Below are positions 1-9,157 of a stretch of 64,000 nucleotides of DNA, one piece after another (position 1 is the stretch's first letter; each line of letters starts with the position of its first letter). The notes beneath the pieces were generated by a model that worked only from the letters and a program-made list of their open reading frames with translations, searched no databases and was not told where the DNA came from. The position numbers and the translations under genes were made by a program. Where the stretch lies: NCBI RefSeq assembly GCF_009749405.1, contig NZ_WBIQ01000007.1:186001-250000 (forward strand). The letters are read 5' to 3'. Source of the DNA: Agromyces lapidis. Its GTDB lineage: Bacteria; Actinomycetota; Actinomycetes; Actinomycetales; Microbacteriaceae.

Positions 1-399
1 GGCGATGAGGCCGAGGTTCGGCGAGGTGAGGTCCGGTTGCTCGTCGGGGTCGGGGTGTCCGGAGCCGAGCACGAGGCCTGGGCGGGCCACGGTGAATCCC
101 ATCGTGTCCTGTGCTCTGCCGGCGACCTGGGTCGCGGTTGACGGACCCAGCCCGCCGCCTGGGTAGGTGTCAGGGAGCTCGTCGGTGGGCACCACCCAGA
201 CGCCGTTGTGCGCGGACGCGTAGGTGCGTCGACTCTCCGGGTCGTAGTCCAGCGCATGGATGTGACCGAGAACGGGGTCCTCGGTCGAGGCTGGGACCGT
301 GGGCGGCGCACTGGTGCAGGCACTGAGTGCGGCCACGGATGACGCCATGACGGCCATCGTCAGCAGAGCTCGAGCGCGGGTCGGGGTTCGGTGGTTCAC
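1..399 (-). CDS. Partial sialidase-like (F510_1955-type) lipoprotein
   Basis: The C-terminus lies beyond the left edge, so 133 codons are visible. The GTG start overlaps the TGA of the upstream M23 gene (GTGA), which suggests translational coupling. A signal peptide ends in a lipobox LSAC with the lipidated Cys at residue 28, so the protein should be anchored outside the membrane. The mature part begins with a segment containing HIHALDYDP and a Gly/Val-rich strand, which resembles the beta-propeller (exo-sialidase-like, F510_1955 family) lipoproteins common in actinobacterial copper islands. The function is unknown. The family call is from memory and rests on the first propeller blade only. 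Confidence 0.6.
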   Translation of the reverse strand, partial: MNHRTPTRARALLTMAVMASSVAALSACTSAPPTVPASTEDPVLGHIHALDYDPESRRTYASAHNGVWVVPTDELPDTYPGGGLGPSTATQVAGRAQDTMGFTVARPGLVLGSGHPDPDEQPDLTSPNLGLIA

Positions 400-1262
400 G
401 GGATGACCCGTTCACTCAGCCACGCGTACGGGTCGGTAGGGGTGGTGCCGTCGAGGAGGATCTCGAAGTGCAGGTGCGGGCCGGTGCTCTGGCCGGTGTT
501 GCCGACCAGGCCCAGGATGTCGCCGACATCGACGGACTGGCCCTCACTGACCGTGACCGAGCCCTCCTGCATGTGCGCGTACACGCTGGTGACGCGTTGA
601 CCGTCGATGTTGTGGTCGACCATCACGTACACGCCGAGGCCCCCGTTGTCGATGCGGGAGAGCTCGCGGACGACGCCGGCTGAGATCGCCTGGATGGGCG
701 AACCGTTCCCGGGGTTCATGTCGATGCCCTTGTGGAAGCTCGAGCACCCGAAGCAAGGTGGGATGCGCGGACCGAAGTCCGTGCTGATGGGAACTCCGGC
801 TCGGAAGGGCCACTGGATGGGGCCGGAGTAGTTGGTGAATGTCGCCGCCATCTGTGCATAGTTCCCGGAGGTCCGGGCTCTTGCTGAGACGTAACCCTCA
901 TGAGCCAGCGGGCTGATCGTCACGTCGGCAGGAACGGACACGGTTTGCCCGTCGGCCGCAGGCCCCGCGGCCGCGGCGTGCCACGGTTGCCCCACTGGGG
1001 CGATCGCGAGAGCCGGTACGGACAGGCTCACGGCCATGAGGGACACCGCGGCGATCGCGGTCGCGGCCGACAGCGGCCGGCGCCGCCGGCGCCGAGCTGG
1101 ACGGGCGACCGGTGCCGGTGCGGCGGCCGTCCTCCGCGAGCGGGGCCGGCGCGTGCGTGCGGTTGATTCGGCGATGCGGAGTTCGCGTCGCGTGGTCGGG
1201 GCGGGCCGGCTCATGCGTCGCGGCCGTTTCGCGCGGGTACGGGCGTGGGACAGGGGGGGCAT
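396..1262 (-). CDS. M23 family metallopeptidase (LytM domain)
   Basis: A predicted 288-residue cell-wall peptidase. The ATG at 1262 is chosen because GGAG stands 7 nt upstream; an upstream in-frame ATG at 1319 lacks such a site. A long Arg/Ala/Pro-rich N-terminus (1-62) is followed by one hydrophobic segment (about 63-88). The C-terminal LytM domain has the zinc ligands HxxxD (H177, D181) and HxH (H263, H265). This is the usual set for a Gly-Gly or D,L endopeptidase, so activity is likely. It lies in a same-strand run with the DUF6153 and DUF305 genes and overlaps the next lipoprotein gene by 4 nt. Substrate is not predictable. Confidence 0.88.
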   Translation of the reverse strand: MPPLSHARTRAKRPRRMSRPAPTTRRELRIAESTARTRRPRSRRTAAAPAPVARPARRRRRRPLSAATAIAAVSLMAVSLSVPALAIAPVGQPWHAAAAGPAADGQTVSVPADVTISPLAHEGYVSARARTSGNYAQMAATFTNYSGPIQWPFRAGVPISTDFGPRIPPCFGCSSFHKGIDMNPGNGSPIQAISAGVVRELSRIDNGGLGVYVMVDHNIDGQRVTSVYAHMQEGSVTVSEGQSVDVGDILGLVGNTGQSTGPHLHFEILLDGTTPTDPYAWLSERVIP

Positions 1263-1372
1263 GGGGTCTCCAGGGAAAGGCGGGTGGGGGCCCTCGTCGG
1301 GACATGATCGGGCCCCCACCCTGGTGGGATGCGGCCGGCGGGGGAGCGGGCCGCATCCGGTCTCGGGGAGGG

Positions 1373-1975
1373 TCAGAGTGCGGCGAGCAGGTCCTGCATC
1401 TCGGCGATCTCGTTGGTCTGGTCCTCGATGATCTGCTCGGCCAGGGCGACGGCGTCGGGGTTCTCGCCGTTCTCGACCTCGACCTCGGCCATGTCGATGG
1501 CGCCTTCGTGGTGCATGATCATCTGCTCGAGGAACAGGGCGGATGCCTCGGCGCCGGTGGCATCGTCAAGGCGGCCCATGTCCTCCCCGGACATCATCCC
1601 GTCACCCATGGCGCCCATGTCGTGGCCAGCGGGGCCCATACTCTCGTCCGCGCCCCACTCGTCGAGCCAGTCCGTCATCTGGTCGATCTCGGGCTGCTGG
1701 GCATCCTTGATCTGCTCGGCGAGCTCGCGGACCTGTTCGTCGACACCGTCCTTCTCGAGAAGGCTGTCGCTCATCTCGATCGCCTGCTCATGATGCGGAA
1801 TCATCATCTGCGCGAACGTCACGTCCGCGTCGTTGAAGACCGCTTCCGCCGTCGGTGACGCCGACGCGGCCGGGGCGTTCTCGGTCTCGTTCTGCTGGGT
1901 GGCCGTGCATCCGGCCAAGGTGAGTGCGGCCACAAGTGCGGTCGCCGCGGTCAGGGTGGTGCGTGCGGTGAGCAT
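1373..1975 (-). CDS. DUF305 domain lipoprotein
   Basis: A 200-residue secreted lipoprotein with lipobox LAGC and Cys23. Two ferritin-like DUF305 repeats are visible, each with the HH signature: MMIPHHEQAIEMS and MIMHHEGAIDMA. Met- and His-rich stretches (GHDMGAMGDGMM) could bind metal. DUF305 proteins are frequent in copper and silver resistance loci, but their reaction is not established. The start is the ATG opening a canonical signal peptide; the longer frame upstream reads through a non-coding intergenic stretch. The gene is downstream of DUF6153 and divergent from csoR, so it may be in the copper-responsive unit. Confidence 0.9.
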   Translation of the reverse strand: MLTARTTLTAATALVAALTLAGCTATQQNETENAPAASASPTAEAVFNDADVTFAQMMIPHHEQAIEMSDSLLEKDGVDEQVRELAEQIKDAQQPEIDQMTDWLDEWGADESMGPAGHDMGAMGDGMMSGEDMGRLDDATGAEASALFLEQMIMHHEGAIDMAEVEVENGENPDAVALAEQIIEDQTNEIAEMQDLLAAL

Positions 1976-2052
1976 TCCGTTCCGTTCTGTCGATCTCGAA
2001 ATCTGGTAGCAGAAGCGCAGCGGTCCGAGGGGTCGGACGGCCGCCTGCTGAA

Positions 2053-2529
2053 TCAGGTTCGACTGATCGAGAGAACGTGCAGGTCGGGTCGGCGATGACC
2101 GCCGAAGATCTCGCGGGCCACGAGTTGGACAGCGCCGCCGGCGTCGAGGAGGCGCCTGAACATGGCCGGGCGCGACGCGAGGGCGAGCATGATCCCGAGG
2201 GCGATCATCATGGCGCAGGCCAGCGCCGCTGCCGCGCAGCCGAGCAGGTCGGCTGCGCAGTCGCTGCCGCACTCGGCGGCGAACGCGGTCGCCCCCGCCA
2301 CCACTGACGTCATCGTTACCGCCAGTGGCGTGGCGTCGGCCCCGCTGTGCTGGTCGGCATGCGTCGCGGTGCCGGTCGAAACGGCAGCGTGCGCGACATG
2401 CTCGGATGCGCTGTCATGCATGGCGACCAGTCCGAGCGCGACCGCGGCCATCAGCAGCACGCTGAGCAGCGCGCTGCGCGCAGTTCGCACGCCCGGGAGG
2501 ACGACACGGCGGATCGCAGTCAGACCCAT
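2053..2529 (-). CDS. DUF6153 family membrane protein
   Basis: A 158-residue protein with an N-terminal hydrophobic helix (about 20-42), a His/Ala/Thr-rich extracytoplasmic segment (HADQH) with a Cys pair around CGSDC, and a second hydrophobic helix (about 105-125). The ATG at 2529 follows a strong GGAGGTGAC ribosome site. The architecture fits DUF6153, small actinobacterial membrane proteins often beside DUF305 genes. No function is known. It is the first gene of the leftward run and is transcribed away from csoR, with the operator in the shared intergenic region. Confidence 0.65.
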   Translation of the reverse strand: MGLTAIRRVVLPGVRTARSALLSVLLMAAVALGLVAMHDSASEHVAHAAVSTGTATHADQHSGADATPLAVTMTSVVAGATAFAAECGSDCAADLLGCAAAALACAMMIALGIMLALASRPAMFRRLLDAGGAVQLVAREIFGGHRRPDLHVLSISRT

Positions 2530-2684
2530 GTCACCTCCGTCGCGTACGAGCACCAGCCGGATACCCGCACAGAGTACTCCACCGGCCCGACCGACTTGCT
2601 GAGACTCCCGCGTTGGCTCGCCGAGCCGTGTTCCCCGCGGTCCACCATCAGCCGACCCGATGGGACCTCCGTCCTATCGCCTTC

Positions 2685-2701
2685 ATACCCGGGACGGGTA
2701 T
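2685..2701. promoter_or_regulatory. CsoR-type copper operator upstream of csoR
   Basis: Perfect inverted repeat ATACCC-GGGAC-GGGTAT, 25 nt before the csoR start, with TATCTT (2699-2704) as a possible -10 overlapping its right arm. CsoR operators are GC-rich cores flanked by ATA/TAT, so autoregulation of csoR-copZ-ATPase is likely. Whether it also controls the divergent DUF6153 gene is inference. Confidence 0.75.
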
Positions 2702-2725
2702 CTTCGGCGTTGGAGGTGATGTGTG

Positions 2726-3007
2726 ATGTACGGGTACACGGGGAACAAGGCCGCACTGGTGGCCAGACTCGGCCGCGCCGAAGGGCAGGTGCGTGGCGTG
2801 GCGCGGATGGTGGAGCAGGATGCGTACTGCATCGACGTGCTGACGCAGATCTCAGCGGCGACGAGTGCGCTGGACTCGATCGCGCTCGCCCTGCTCGAGG
2901 ATCACCTCAACCATTGCGTTACCGAGGCCGCCGAGCACGGCGGTCGGGTTGCCGCCGAGAAGCTCACGGAAGCCAGCGCCGCAATCGCCCGGCTCGTGCG
3001 ATCCTGA
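2726..3007 (+). CDS. csoR: CsoR-family copper-sensing repressor
   Basis: An all-helical DUF156/CsoR repressor of 93 residues. The Cu(I) triad is present: Cys in DAYCIDV, then His and Cys in DHLNHC, at C35, H60 and C64 (C36/H61/C65 if the adjacent GTG at 2723 is used). That His separates CsoR from the persulfide sensor CstR, which keeps only two Cys. GGAGGTG at 2712-2718 is better spaced for the ATG at 2726. In the apo form it should bind the 2685-2701 palindrome and release it with Cu(I). It is followed by the CopZ-like chaperone and the P-type ATPase on the same strand. Confidence 0.92.
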   Translation: MYGYTGNKAALVARLGRAEGQVRGVARMVEQDAYCIDVLTQISAATSALDSIALALLEDHLNHCVTEAAEHGGRVAAEKLTEASAAIARLVRS

Positions 3008-3032
3008 CTCCTGGACTGAAAGGACTCCTCCG

Positions 3033-3374
3033 ATGAGCGACCTGCGTACACGCGATCTGGGCCTGAGCGACAAGAACGGCTGCGCATGCTGCGCCGCTCC
3101 GGCCGTGGTCGACGACTCGACCACCGCCACCGCCACCGCCACCGCCACCGGACAGGTCAGCGCGAGCTACCTCGTCGAGGGCATGACCTGCTCGCATTGC
3201 GTGACGAGCGTGGCCGAAGAACTCCACGATGTTGCCGGGGTCACCGGCGTGGACATCCGCCTGGTGCCCGACGGAGCCTCGACGGTCACGGTCACCAGTT
3301 CGGCACCGGTGAACCCGGCAGACGTTGAGCACGCCGTGACGGAGGCGGGTTACCGCGTGGTCGCGGACCTCTGA
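3033..3374 (+). CDS. CopZ-like heavy-metal-associated (HMA) chaperone
   Basis: A 113-residue protein. The C-terminal half is one HMA domain with the metal loop GMTCSHC, which binds Cu(I) and would hand it to the ATPase downstream. The N-terminus carries an extra Cys cluster (CACC) and a Thr-Ala dipeptide tract encoded by a 6-bp tandem repeat (3119-3150), probably a flexible linker. The gene starts 25 nt after csoR ends, with GGA upstream, and precedes the transporter, so it is likely co-transcribed. The extended Cys-bearing N-terminus is unusual compared with about 70-residue CopZ proteins. Confidence 0.88.
   Translation: MSDLRTRDLGLSDKNGCACCAAPAVVDDSTTATATATATGQVSASYLVEGMTCSHCVTSVAEELHDVAGVTGVDIRLVPDGASTVTVTSSAPVNPADVEHAVTEAGYRVVADL
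3119..3150. repeat. 6-bp tandem repeat (ACCGCC) in the CopZ-like gene
   Basis: About five copies of ACCGCC encode a Thr-Ala run between the Cys cluster and the HMA domain. Gain or loss of units keeps the frame, so only linker length would change. Confidence 0.75.
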
Positions 3375-3424
3375 CGGGCGGCGTGGTCCGGTCATCGCTG
3401 TAAGACGATGTGAGGAGCTCGGAT

Positions 3425-5884
3425 ATGACTGAGCAAACGGCCACGGTCGTGCTGGAGGTCTCCGGCGTCCAGTGGGCTTCGTCGAAAGGCGTCGCCGAAG
3501 CGTATCTTTCACGTCAGCCCGGAGTGCTCGCGGTTGAAGCGAACCCCGTGGCCCAGACGGCGAATGTCAGTTTCGACCCGGGCGTCACCTCCGTCGCCGA
3601 ACTGCGTCGATGGGTCCGAGACTGCGGGTACCACTGTGCCGGGCAGTCCGTCCCCGATCACATCTGCGACCCCACCATGGAACCTCACGCCGACCACGTT
3701 CCGGCGGGAGATCACCACCCGTCGCCCCGGCCCGAGTCTGCGGATGTCACGCCGGAGGCATCCGTTACCGAGGATCACGGCGCGCATGCACCCGAGTCAG
3801 CTCCGGCCGCGCGCACCGCGCAGGATGTGATGGGGCACGGCGGTCACCACGCCGGCATGACGATGGACGCGATGATCCGGGACATGCGGAACCGGTTCCT
3901 GGTCGCGCTGATCCTCTCGATCCCGATCACGCTGTGGTCGCCGATCGGACGGGAAGTCATCGGGTTCACCGTGCCGGCGCCGTTCGGGCTGCGCGATGAC
4001 GTATTCGCGCTGCTGCTGTCGCTGCCCGTGATCTTCTACGCGGCGTGGATCTTCTTCGACGGCGCATGGCGGGCGCTTCGGGCCCGCACCCTGGACATGA
4101 TGGTGCTCGTGGCGGTGGGCGTCGGCGCCGGCTGGCTGTACAGCCTGGTGGTCACCCTCACCGGCGGCGGTGAGGTGTTCTACGAGGCTGCGACGGTGCT
4201 GGCGACGTTCGTGCTGCTGGGGCACTGGGTGGAGATGCGCGCCCGCGGCGGCGCGAACGATGCGATCCGCACGCTGCTCGAGCTCGCCCCACCTCGGGCG
4301 GTGGTGATCCGGGACGGCGAGGAGGTCGAGGTTCCCACCTCGGAGGTGCAGCCGGGCGACCTGATGCTGGTGCGCCCGGGCGCGAAGGTGCCCACCGATG
4401 GGCAGGTCGAGGACGGCGAGTCCGAGATCGACGAGTCCATGGTCACTGGGGAGAGCCTTCCTGTGGCCAAGCAGCCCGGCTCGGAGGTGATCGGCGCGAC
4501 GGTGAACACCACCGGGACGCTGCGCGTCCGGGCGACCAAGGTCGGCGCGGATACCGCGCTGGCGCAGATCGTCGCGCTGGTGCAGGAGGCCCAGAACTCC
4601 AAGGCCCCCGGCCAGCGGCTGGCTGACAGAGCCGCGTTCTGGTTGGTCCTCGTCGCCCTGATCGGCGGCACCGCAACGTTCCTGGCCTGGTTGCTGGCCG
4701 GCGCCGAGGTGCCGACCGCGATCCTGTTCGCGATCACCGTCGTGGTCATCACCTGCCCCGACGCACTGGGGCTGGCCACGCCGACGGCGATCATGGTCGG
4801 CACGGGGCTCGGCGCGAAACGCGGCGTGTTGTTCAAGAACGCCACCGGCATCGAGACTGCGGCGCGCATCGACACGGTCGTGCTGGACAAGACCGGCACC
4901 CTCACCAAGGGTGAGCCCGAGGTCACCGACTTCCAGCCGTTCAACATGGACGCCTCGGAGCTGATGTCGTTGGCCGCGGCAGCGGAGCGGGAGTCCGAGC
5001 ATCCGCTCGCCAAAGCGATCGTCGCGTACGGCGAGGCTCTCGGTGTGCCGCGGCGCCAGGCAAGTTCGTTCAAGAATGTCACCGGACAGGGGGCGATGGC
5101 CACCGTCGACGGCCGCCGCATCCTGCTCGGCAATGCTCGCTTGCTCGCCCAGGAGGGGGTCGACACCACAGCGGTGGAGGCGACCCAGCAGACATGGGCC
5201 CGCGCCGGCCGCACCGCGATCCTGATCTCCGTCGACGGCGAGGCCGCCGGCGTCATCGCCCTCGCGGACGCGCCGCGCGAGACCGCGAAGGCCAGCATCG
5301 CCGCCCTGCATGACGCAGGCATCGAAGCCGTCATGCTCACCGGCGACAACCAGCCCACCGCCGAGCGCATCGCCGGGCTCCTCGGCATCGACACTGTCAT
5401 CGCAGAGGTTCTCCCCGAGGACAAGAGCGCCAAGGTCGCCGAGCTCCAACGGGCCGGCAAGAAGGTCGCGATGGTCGGCGACGGGGTCAACGACGCACCC
5501 GCGCTGGCGCAAGCCGACCTCGGCATCGCGATCGGCGCCGGAACCGACGTCGCCATCGAGACCGCCGACGTGGTGCTCATGCGATCCGATCCGATGGACG
5601 TCGCCGTCGCCCTCAGCATCGGGAAGGGCACGCTCCGGAAGATGCGGCAGAACCTCGGCTGGGCCATCGGCTACAACGCGGTCGCCCTGCCCATCGCCGC
5701 CGGAGTGTTCTACCCCGCCTTCGGGATCATGCTCAGCCCGGAGATCGCGGCGATCAGCATGTCCGGCTCCAGCGTCATCGTCGCCGCCAACGCGCTCCTG
5801 CTGAAGCGGCTGCGCCTCCCGGAACAAGCACCGACCACCCCCGAGGCGCATGTCGCAGAGACGCCGGTCCCTTCCCCGCGCTGA
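3425..5884 (+). CDS. P1B-type copper/heavy-metal ATPase with Cys-Pro-Asp motif
   Basis: An 819-residue P-type ATPase. ATG 3425 is preferred over GTG 3410 because AGGAG (3413-3417) precedes it. An N-terminal ferredoxin-like domain (1-70) lacks the CxxC loop. A His-rich stretch (about 75-150) ends in GHGGHHAGM, as in CopB-like pumps. The actuator TGES starts at T341, the phosphorylation site DKTGT has D488, and an [10 protein letters not shown] motif and a [11 protein letters not shown] hinge are present. The membrane-6 motif is C444-P445-D446 instead of CPC or CPH, which makes the metal uncertain. Context (csoR, CopZ-like) supports copper export. The stop at 5884 faces the convergent SHOCT gene. 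Confidence 0.9.
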   Translation: MTEQTATVVLEVSGVQWASSKGVAEAYLSRQPGVLAVEANPVAQTANVSFDPGVTSVAELRRWVRDCGYHCAGQSVPDHICDPTMEPHADHVPAGDHHPSPRPESADVTPEASVTEDHGAHAPESAPAARTAQDVMGHGGHHAGMTMDAMIRDMRNRFLVALILSIPITLWSPIGREVIGFTVPAPFGLRDDVFALLLSLPVIFYAAWIFFDGAWRALRARTLDMMVLVAVGVGAGWLYSLVVTLTGGGEVFYEAATVLATFVLLGHWVEMRARGGANDAIRTLLELAPPRAVVIRDGEEVEVPTSEVQPGDLMLVRPGAKVPTDGQVEDGESEIDESMVTGESLPVAKQPGSEVIGATVNTTGTLRVRATKVGADTALAQIVALVQEAQNSKAPGQRLADRAAFWLVLVALIGGTATFLAWLLAGAEVPTAILFAITVVVITCPDALGLATPTAIMVGTGLGAKRGVLFKNATGIETAARIDTVVLDKTGTLTKGEPEVTDFQPFNMDASELMSLAAAAERESEHPLAKAIVAYGEALGVPRRQASSFKNVTGQGAMATVDGRRILLGNARLLAQEGVDTTAVEATQQTWARAGRTAILISVDGEAAGVIALADAPRETAKASIAALHDAGIEAVMLTGDNQPTAERIAGLLGIDTVIAEVLPEDKSAKVAELQRAGKKVAMVGDGVNDAPALAQADLGIAIGAGTDVAIETADVVLMRSDPMDVAVALSIGKGTLRKMRQNLGWAIGYNAVALPIAAGVFYPAFGIMLSPEIAAISMSGSSVIVAANALLLKRLRLPEQAPTTPEAHVAETPVPSPR

Positions 5885-5903
5885 TCCGGCAGTAGCCCGG
5901 CCT

Positions 5904-6164
5904 CTAGCGGCGGCGACCCTCTTCCAGGGTGTTCAGCAGCTCCCGGTACTGCTCTGGGGTGATCTCGCCCCGCGCCAGGCGGTCCTCGAGCAGTCGACGA
6001 GCCGGGTCGGTGGTGTCGCTCGGCCCGCTCGGACCACGACCTGCCGATCCCCCCGAGCGCACCAGCAGCACGATCATGACGATGATTCCAGTAATGATGA
6101 GCAGGGGGATCAGCACCACCGGGACCCACATCCACCATCCGCCCATTCCGTAGTCCCACATCAT
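5904..6164 (-). CDS. SHOCT domain small membrane protein
   Basis: An 86-residue protein. A Met/Trp/Gly-rich N-terminus leads into a single transmembrane helix (about 15-40), a Gly/Ser linker, and a C-terminal SHOCT motif (DPARRLLEDRLARGEI, then PEQYREL). ATG 6164 is chosen because GGGAGG lies about 7 nt upstream. Such proteins recur in metal-resistance and mobile regions, and SHOCT segments are thought to mediate oligomerisation. It converges on the ATPase gene with 19 nt between stops. No direct function can be assigned. Confidence 0.82.
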   Translation of the reverse strand: MMWDYGMGGWWMWVPVVLIPLLIITGIIVMIVLLVRSGGSAGRGPSGPSDTTDPARRLLEDRLARGEITPEQYRELLNTLEEGRRR

Positions 6165-6258
6165 CTCTGGCCTCCCATCGCTGCCATACAATTCAACTCC
6201 GCGTCGACGTCGAACGTCGGGCCCTTCGACCCGGAACCATCGACGATCGATGCCTGCC

Positions 6259-6780
6259 TCAAAGCCGGGCGAGGACGAACTCGACGCGCTCGTCCGGTGG
6301 AAGCGCCGGCACTCGCGTGAGCGGGAGGTGCAAGCCCTCGTACACGTCGAGCAGCAATCCCTGGATCTGGTGCTGGGCTTCTGCGTCCTCGGTGCGGGCG
6401 TAGTCCTTGGCGAGTGGCAGCAGGTCGAGGAGGAAGACCTTCCGGTACTTGACCCGCGTCAGCGCCTCTGACAGGGACGGGTCCGGCGGCAGGTCGAGGA
6501 AGCGGTAGTACGCCAGGGAATCGGGGAGTGCGCGATCGAGGAAGACGATCTCGTCAGGATCCAAGGCGGCCTCCTGCTCGAGCTGCATGGCAAGCACGCT
6601 GCGCTGGAACTCGAGCTGCTTGGAACGGATGTCGGTGACGGTGCGGCCCCCCAGACGCTGCAGGTCGATGTAGTGGCGTGCGTGCTCGATCGTGGTCTGG
6701 TAGCCGCGCTGCCGGAGCAGGTTGACCATGGTCGTCTTCCCGGAACTCGGGCCGCCGGTGATCACGTACCAGTTCGACAC
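6259..6780 (-). CDS. AAA family ATPase (AAA_28, NadR/Ttd14-like P-loop)
   Basis: A 173-residue single-domain P-loop protein with Walker A GGPSSGKTT near the N-terminus and an FLDRALPDS stretch that fits the Walker B/lid region of AAA_28 nucleotide kinases and ATPases. The GTG at 6780 follows a strong GGGAGGAGG site. An alternative ATG at 6840 overlaps the permease stop (ATGA) but would add a low-complexity 20-residue leader. It is the last gene of the leftward ABC operon. Substrate unknown; relatives bind GTP or phosphoinositides, or act as nucleoside kinases. Confidence 0.78.
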   Translation of the reverse strand: MSNWYVITGGPSSGKTTMVNLLRQRGYQTTIEHARHYIDLQRLGGRTVTDIRSKQLEFQRSVLAMQLEQEAALDPDEIVFLDRALPDSLAYYRFLDLPPDPSLSEALTRVKYRKVFLLDLLPLAKDYARTEDAEAQHQIQGLLLDVYEGLHLPLTRVPALPPDERVEFVLARL

Positions 6781-6836
6781 CTCGCCTCCTCCCGTCCCTC
6801 CGTGTCCCGCCGCACTCGAACGCCGCGGCGTCGAGG

Positions 6837-8381
6837 TCATCCGGATGCGGCCTCGCGCAGCCGAAGGTGCTTGGCAGCCCGCGCGTGTCGGCGAGCGGCG
6901 CTGGTGCGACTGACGAACATGATCGTGACTACCACGGTGAGTGCGGCAACCCAGCCGAGGCCGATGAGCAGTCCGCCGGTTTCGTCGAACTCGTCGGTGA
7001 GTCCGGTGTCGATCAGCAGCCGATATGGGCCGTAGCCGGGGAGCAGGATCGCCGGTCCGGGGGGCTCGAGCCGGAGCATGGGACTCTGTGTGATCCCGAG
7101 GTCGAGGAACGGCACGACGAACGCGATGAGCACGCCGGCGACCCGCCCGAGGAGGAACCCCAGGCACATCCCGAGCAACGCGTAGACCGCCGCGAGCAGC
7201 AGCATGCCGCCCACGAAGCCGGGCCATTGCTTCGCTGGGAACACCATCGCGGTGACCGCCAAGGACGCCGCGGAGGTGATCAGGACCGCCACCCCGACCT
7301 CGCCGAATCGGCCGAGCAGCAGCGCCGACCGATGCATCCCTGACTGGACGAGCCGGCGATCACCCTCTCGGTTGCCGAGTGCGATGAACAGGCCCGCGAC
7401 GGTCGCGAGCGAGGCCACCGCGATCGGAGCCATGGTGCCCGCGTGGGTGTCGGGCAGCCAGAGCCGGACGTCGATCTCCCGCCCGTCGTCGAGCACGCGC
7501 ATCACCGAGTACTGCTCTTCCGTGATGAGCTTCGACAGCCAGATGAAGATGAACGGCACCGCGACGAGGAGCGCCCACAGCGCCGGGTTCCGTCCGTACT
7601 GGCGCACTCCCTTGCGGAAGCTCTCACCGACCTGGCCGGCCCAACCCGGGCGGCGGGAACCGTGCGGGCGGTGGCCTGCGCGGGTCGCGCGCGCAAGCAG
7701 CAGGCCACTGCCGAGCAGTGCCGTCCCCACCCACACCAGCGCGATGCCGAGGTCGCCCAGGTTCCCTCCGTGCCCTGAGGGCAGGTCGACCATCCACAGC
7801 GTCACGTAGTGCGTCGGCATCCAGCGGGTAAGCTCCACACGGTCGGGCGAAGTGAGCGCGGGGCCGAAGAAGACATCGAGGATCCAGATGAGCAGGATCA
7901 CGACCGTGCCGTTGACCTGATCCTTCACCAGGGCGCCGACGGCGGCGCCGATGCCGACATAGATGAGGGCGAACATCAGCGTGCCCGCGGCCACCCGGAA
8001 GGGGTCGTCGACCTCGGTTCGGAGGAAGAGGGTCGCGAGCGCCGCAGCCGACACGAGGACCGCGATGAGCAGTCCGGTCGTCATGCGGGAGACCACCAGC
8101 GTCCAGGTCGGGAGACCCGCGAGCACCAGTCGCCGGTCCGCGGAGTGTGCCTGCCGGGTCTGGAAGTACATCGCCAGCGCGGCGAGGAACGCGGCGGCCC
8201 AGCCCGTCGTCGCCGTCTCGACCGCATTCCCGGTGCCACCGAGGAGCTCCGCGGCATCCGCCATCGGTTCAGCGGCCACGAGCACGAACACGACCGGGAT
8301 CAGCACCAGAACGAGCAGGTTGACCGGGTTTCGGATGTATTCGACCAGGAACCGGCGAGTGAGAACGGCGATCGCCCTCAT
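6837..8381 (-). CDS. ABC-2-like transporter permease
   Basis: A 514-residue integral membrane protein with about 12 hydrophobic helices in two similar halves (roughly 1-240 and 255-500), so it looks like two six-helix permease units fused. A charged linker near 240-260 separates them. The start overlaps the ATP-binding gene upstream (ATGA at 8378-8381), so the pair forms one exporter. Substrate cannot be inferred. ABC exporters with fused permeases in actinobacteria often handle peptides or drugs. Confidence 0.8.
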   Translation of the reverse strand: MRAIAVLTRRFLVEYIRNPVNLLVLVLIPVVFVLVAAEPMADAAELLGGTGNAVETATTGWAAAFLAALAMYFQTRQAHSADRRLVLAGLPTWTLVVSRMTTGLLIAVLVSAAALATLFLRTEVDDPFRVAAGTLMFALIYVGIGAAVGALVKDQVNGTVVILLIWILDVFFGPALTSPDRVELTRWMPTHYVTLWMVDLPSGHGGNLGDLGIALVWVGTALLGSGLLLARATRAGHRPHGSRRPGWAGQVGESFRKGVRQYGRNPALWALLVAVPFIFIWLSKLITEEQYSVMRVLDDGREIDVRLWLPDTHAGTMAPIAVASLATVAGLFIALGNREGDRRLVQSGMHRSALLLGRFGEVGVAVLITSAASLAVTAMVFPAKQWPGFVGGMLLLAAVYALLGMCLGFLLGRVAGVLIAFVVPFLDLGITQSPMLRLEPPGPAILLPGYGPYRLLIDTGLTDEFDETGGLLIGLGWVAALTVVVTIMFVSRTSAARRHARAAKHLRLREAASG

Positions 8382-9052
8382 TTCGGCGCCGTCCTTCCTT
8401 CCCGGAGCTCGATGATCCGGTCGAAGCGCTCCTCGTCGGCGATGAAGTGGCTGATCACCAGCACGGCCTGCCCGGATTCGCGGCGCCGCCCCACCATGCC
8501 CCAGAACCTGAGGTAGGTGTCCCAGTCGAATCCCGCGTAGGGCTCGTCGAGCAGCAGCACCATCGGATCGGGCAGCAGCGCGAGGGCCAGGTTGAGCTTC
8601 GCGAGCGTTCCGCCGGAGAGCCGGTCGGCGCGCTCGTCCGCGTACCGGGCGAAGTCGAGATCGTCGTAGAGCCGCGCCTGCGCAGCGCGGCGTTCCTCTC
8701 GGGTCAGCCCGTAGGCGACCCCGAACAACTCGAAATGCTCATCGCACGTGAGCCGCTCGAAGACGACAGGCCGCTGCGGGCAGTAGCCCATCGAGCCGTG
8801 CAGCTCGACCGACCCGGCGTCGGCCGGGAGTGCGCCAACGAGGATCTGCATGAGCGTGGACTTGCCCGACCCGTTCTCGCCCACCAGCCCGACGATCTCA
8901 CCGCGGTTGAGCGACAGGCCGGCGCCCTCGAGCACATGGTTTCGGCGACGGAACGGCCACACGCCCTGCTTGTACGTTTTCGAGATGCCGCTCGCGGCAA
9001 GCACGACGCCGACGTTTGAGCTTCCGGCGGGCAGGTTGCCGATCGTATCCAT
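8378..9052 (-). CDS. ABC transporter ATP-binding protein
   Basis: A 224-residue nucleotide-binding domain: Walker A GENGSGKST, ABC signature LSGGTLAKLNLA, Walker B MVLLLDEP, and a switch His in VISHF. ATG 9052 is used (AAAGGAA about 8 nt upstream); an in-frame ATG at 9076 would add 8 residues. It partners with the fused permease that overlaps its 3' end. The single domain with a double-length permease suggests that two copies of the ATPase serve one permease. Confidence 0.9.
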   Translation of the reverse strand: MDTIGNLPAGSSNVGVVLAASGISKTYKQGVWPFRRRNHVLEGAGLSLNRGEIVGLVGENGSGKSTLMQILVGALPADAGSVELHGSMGYCPQRPVVFERLTCDEHFELFGVAYGLTREERRAAQARLYDDLDFARYADERADRLSGGTLAKLNLALALLPDPMVLLLDEPYAGFDWDTYLRFWGMVGRRRESGQAVLVISHFIADEERFDRIIELREGRTAPK

Positions 9053-9157
9053 GGTGCCGGTTCCTTTGGGAGTCAACGGAAGCGTCCCACCTCGAGGCCC
9101 TGCGCTCCGTGACCTTCGTCCCTGCGACTTCGGCCAACGGTCCGGCGAGGCCCGACG

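Noticed and set aside
3797-5851. 684-codon minus-strand frame antisense to the P1B ATPase
   Set aside because: Mirror of the ATPase gene, which has intact catalytic motifs; no ribosome site or domain.
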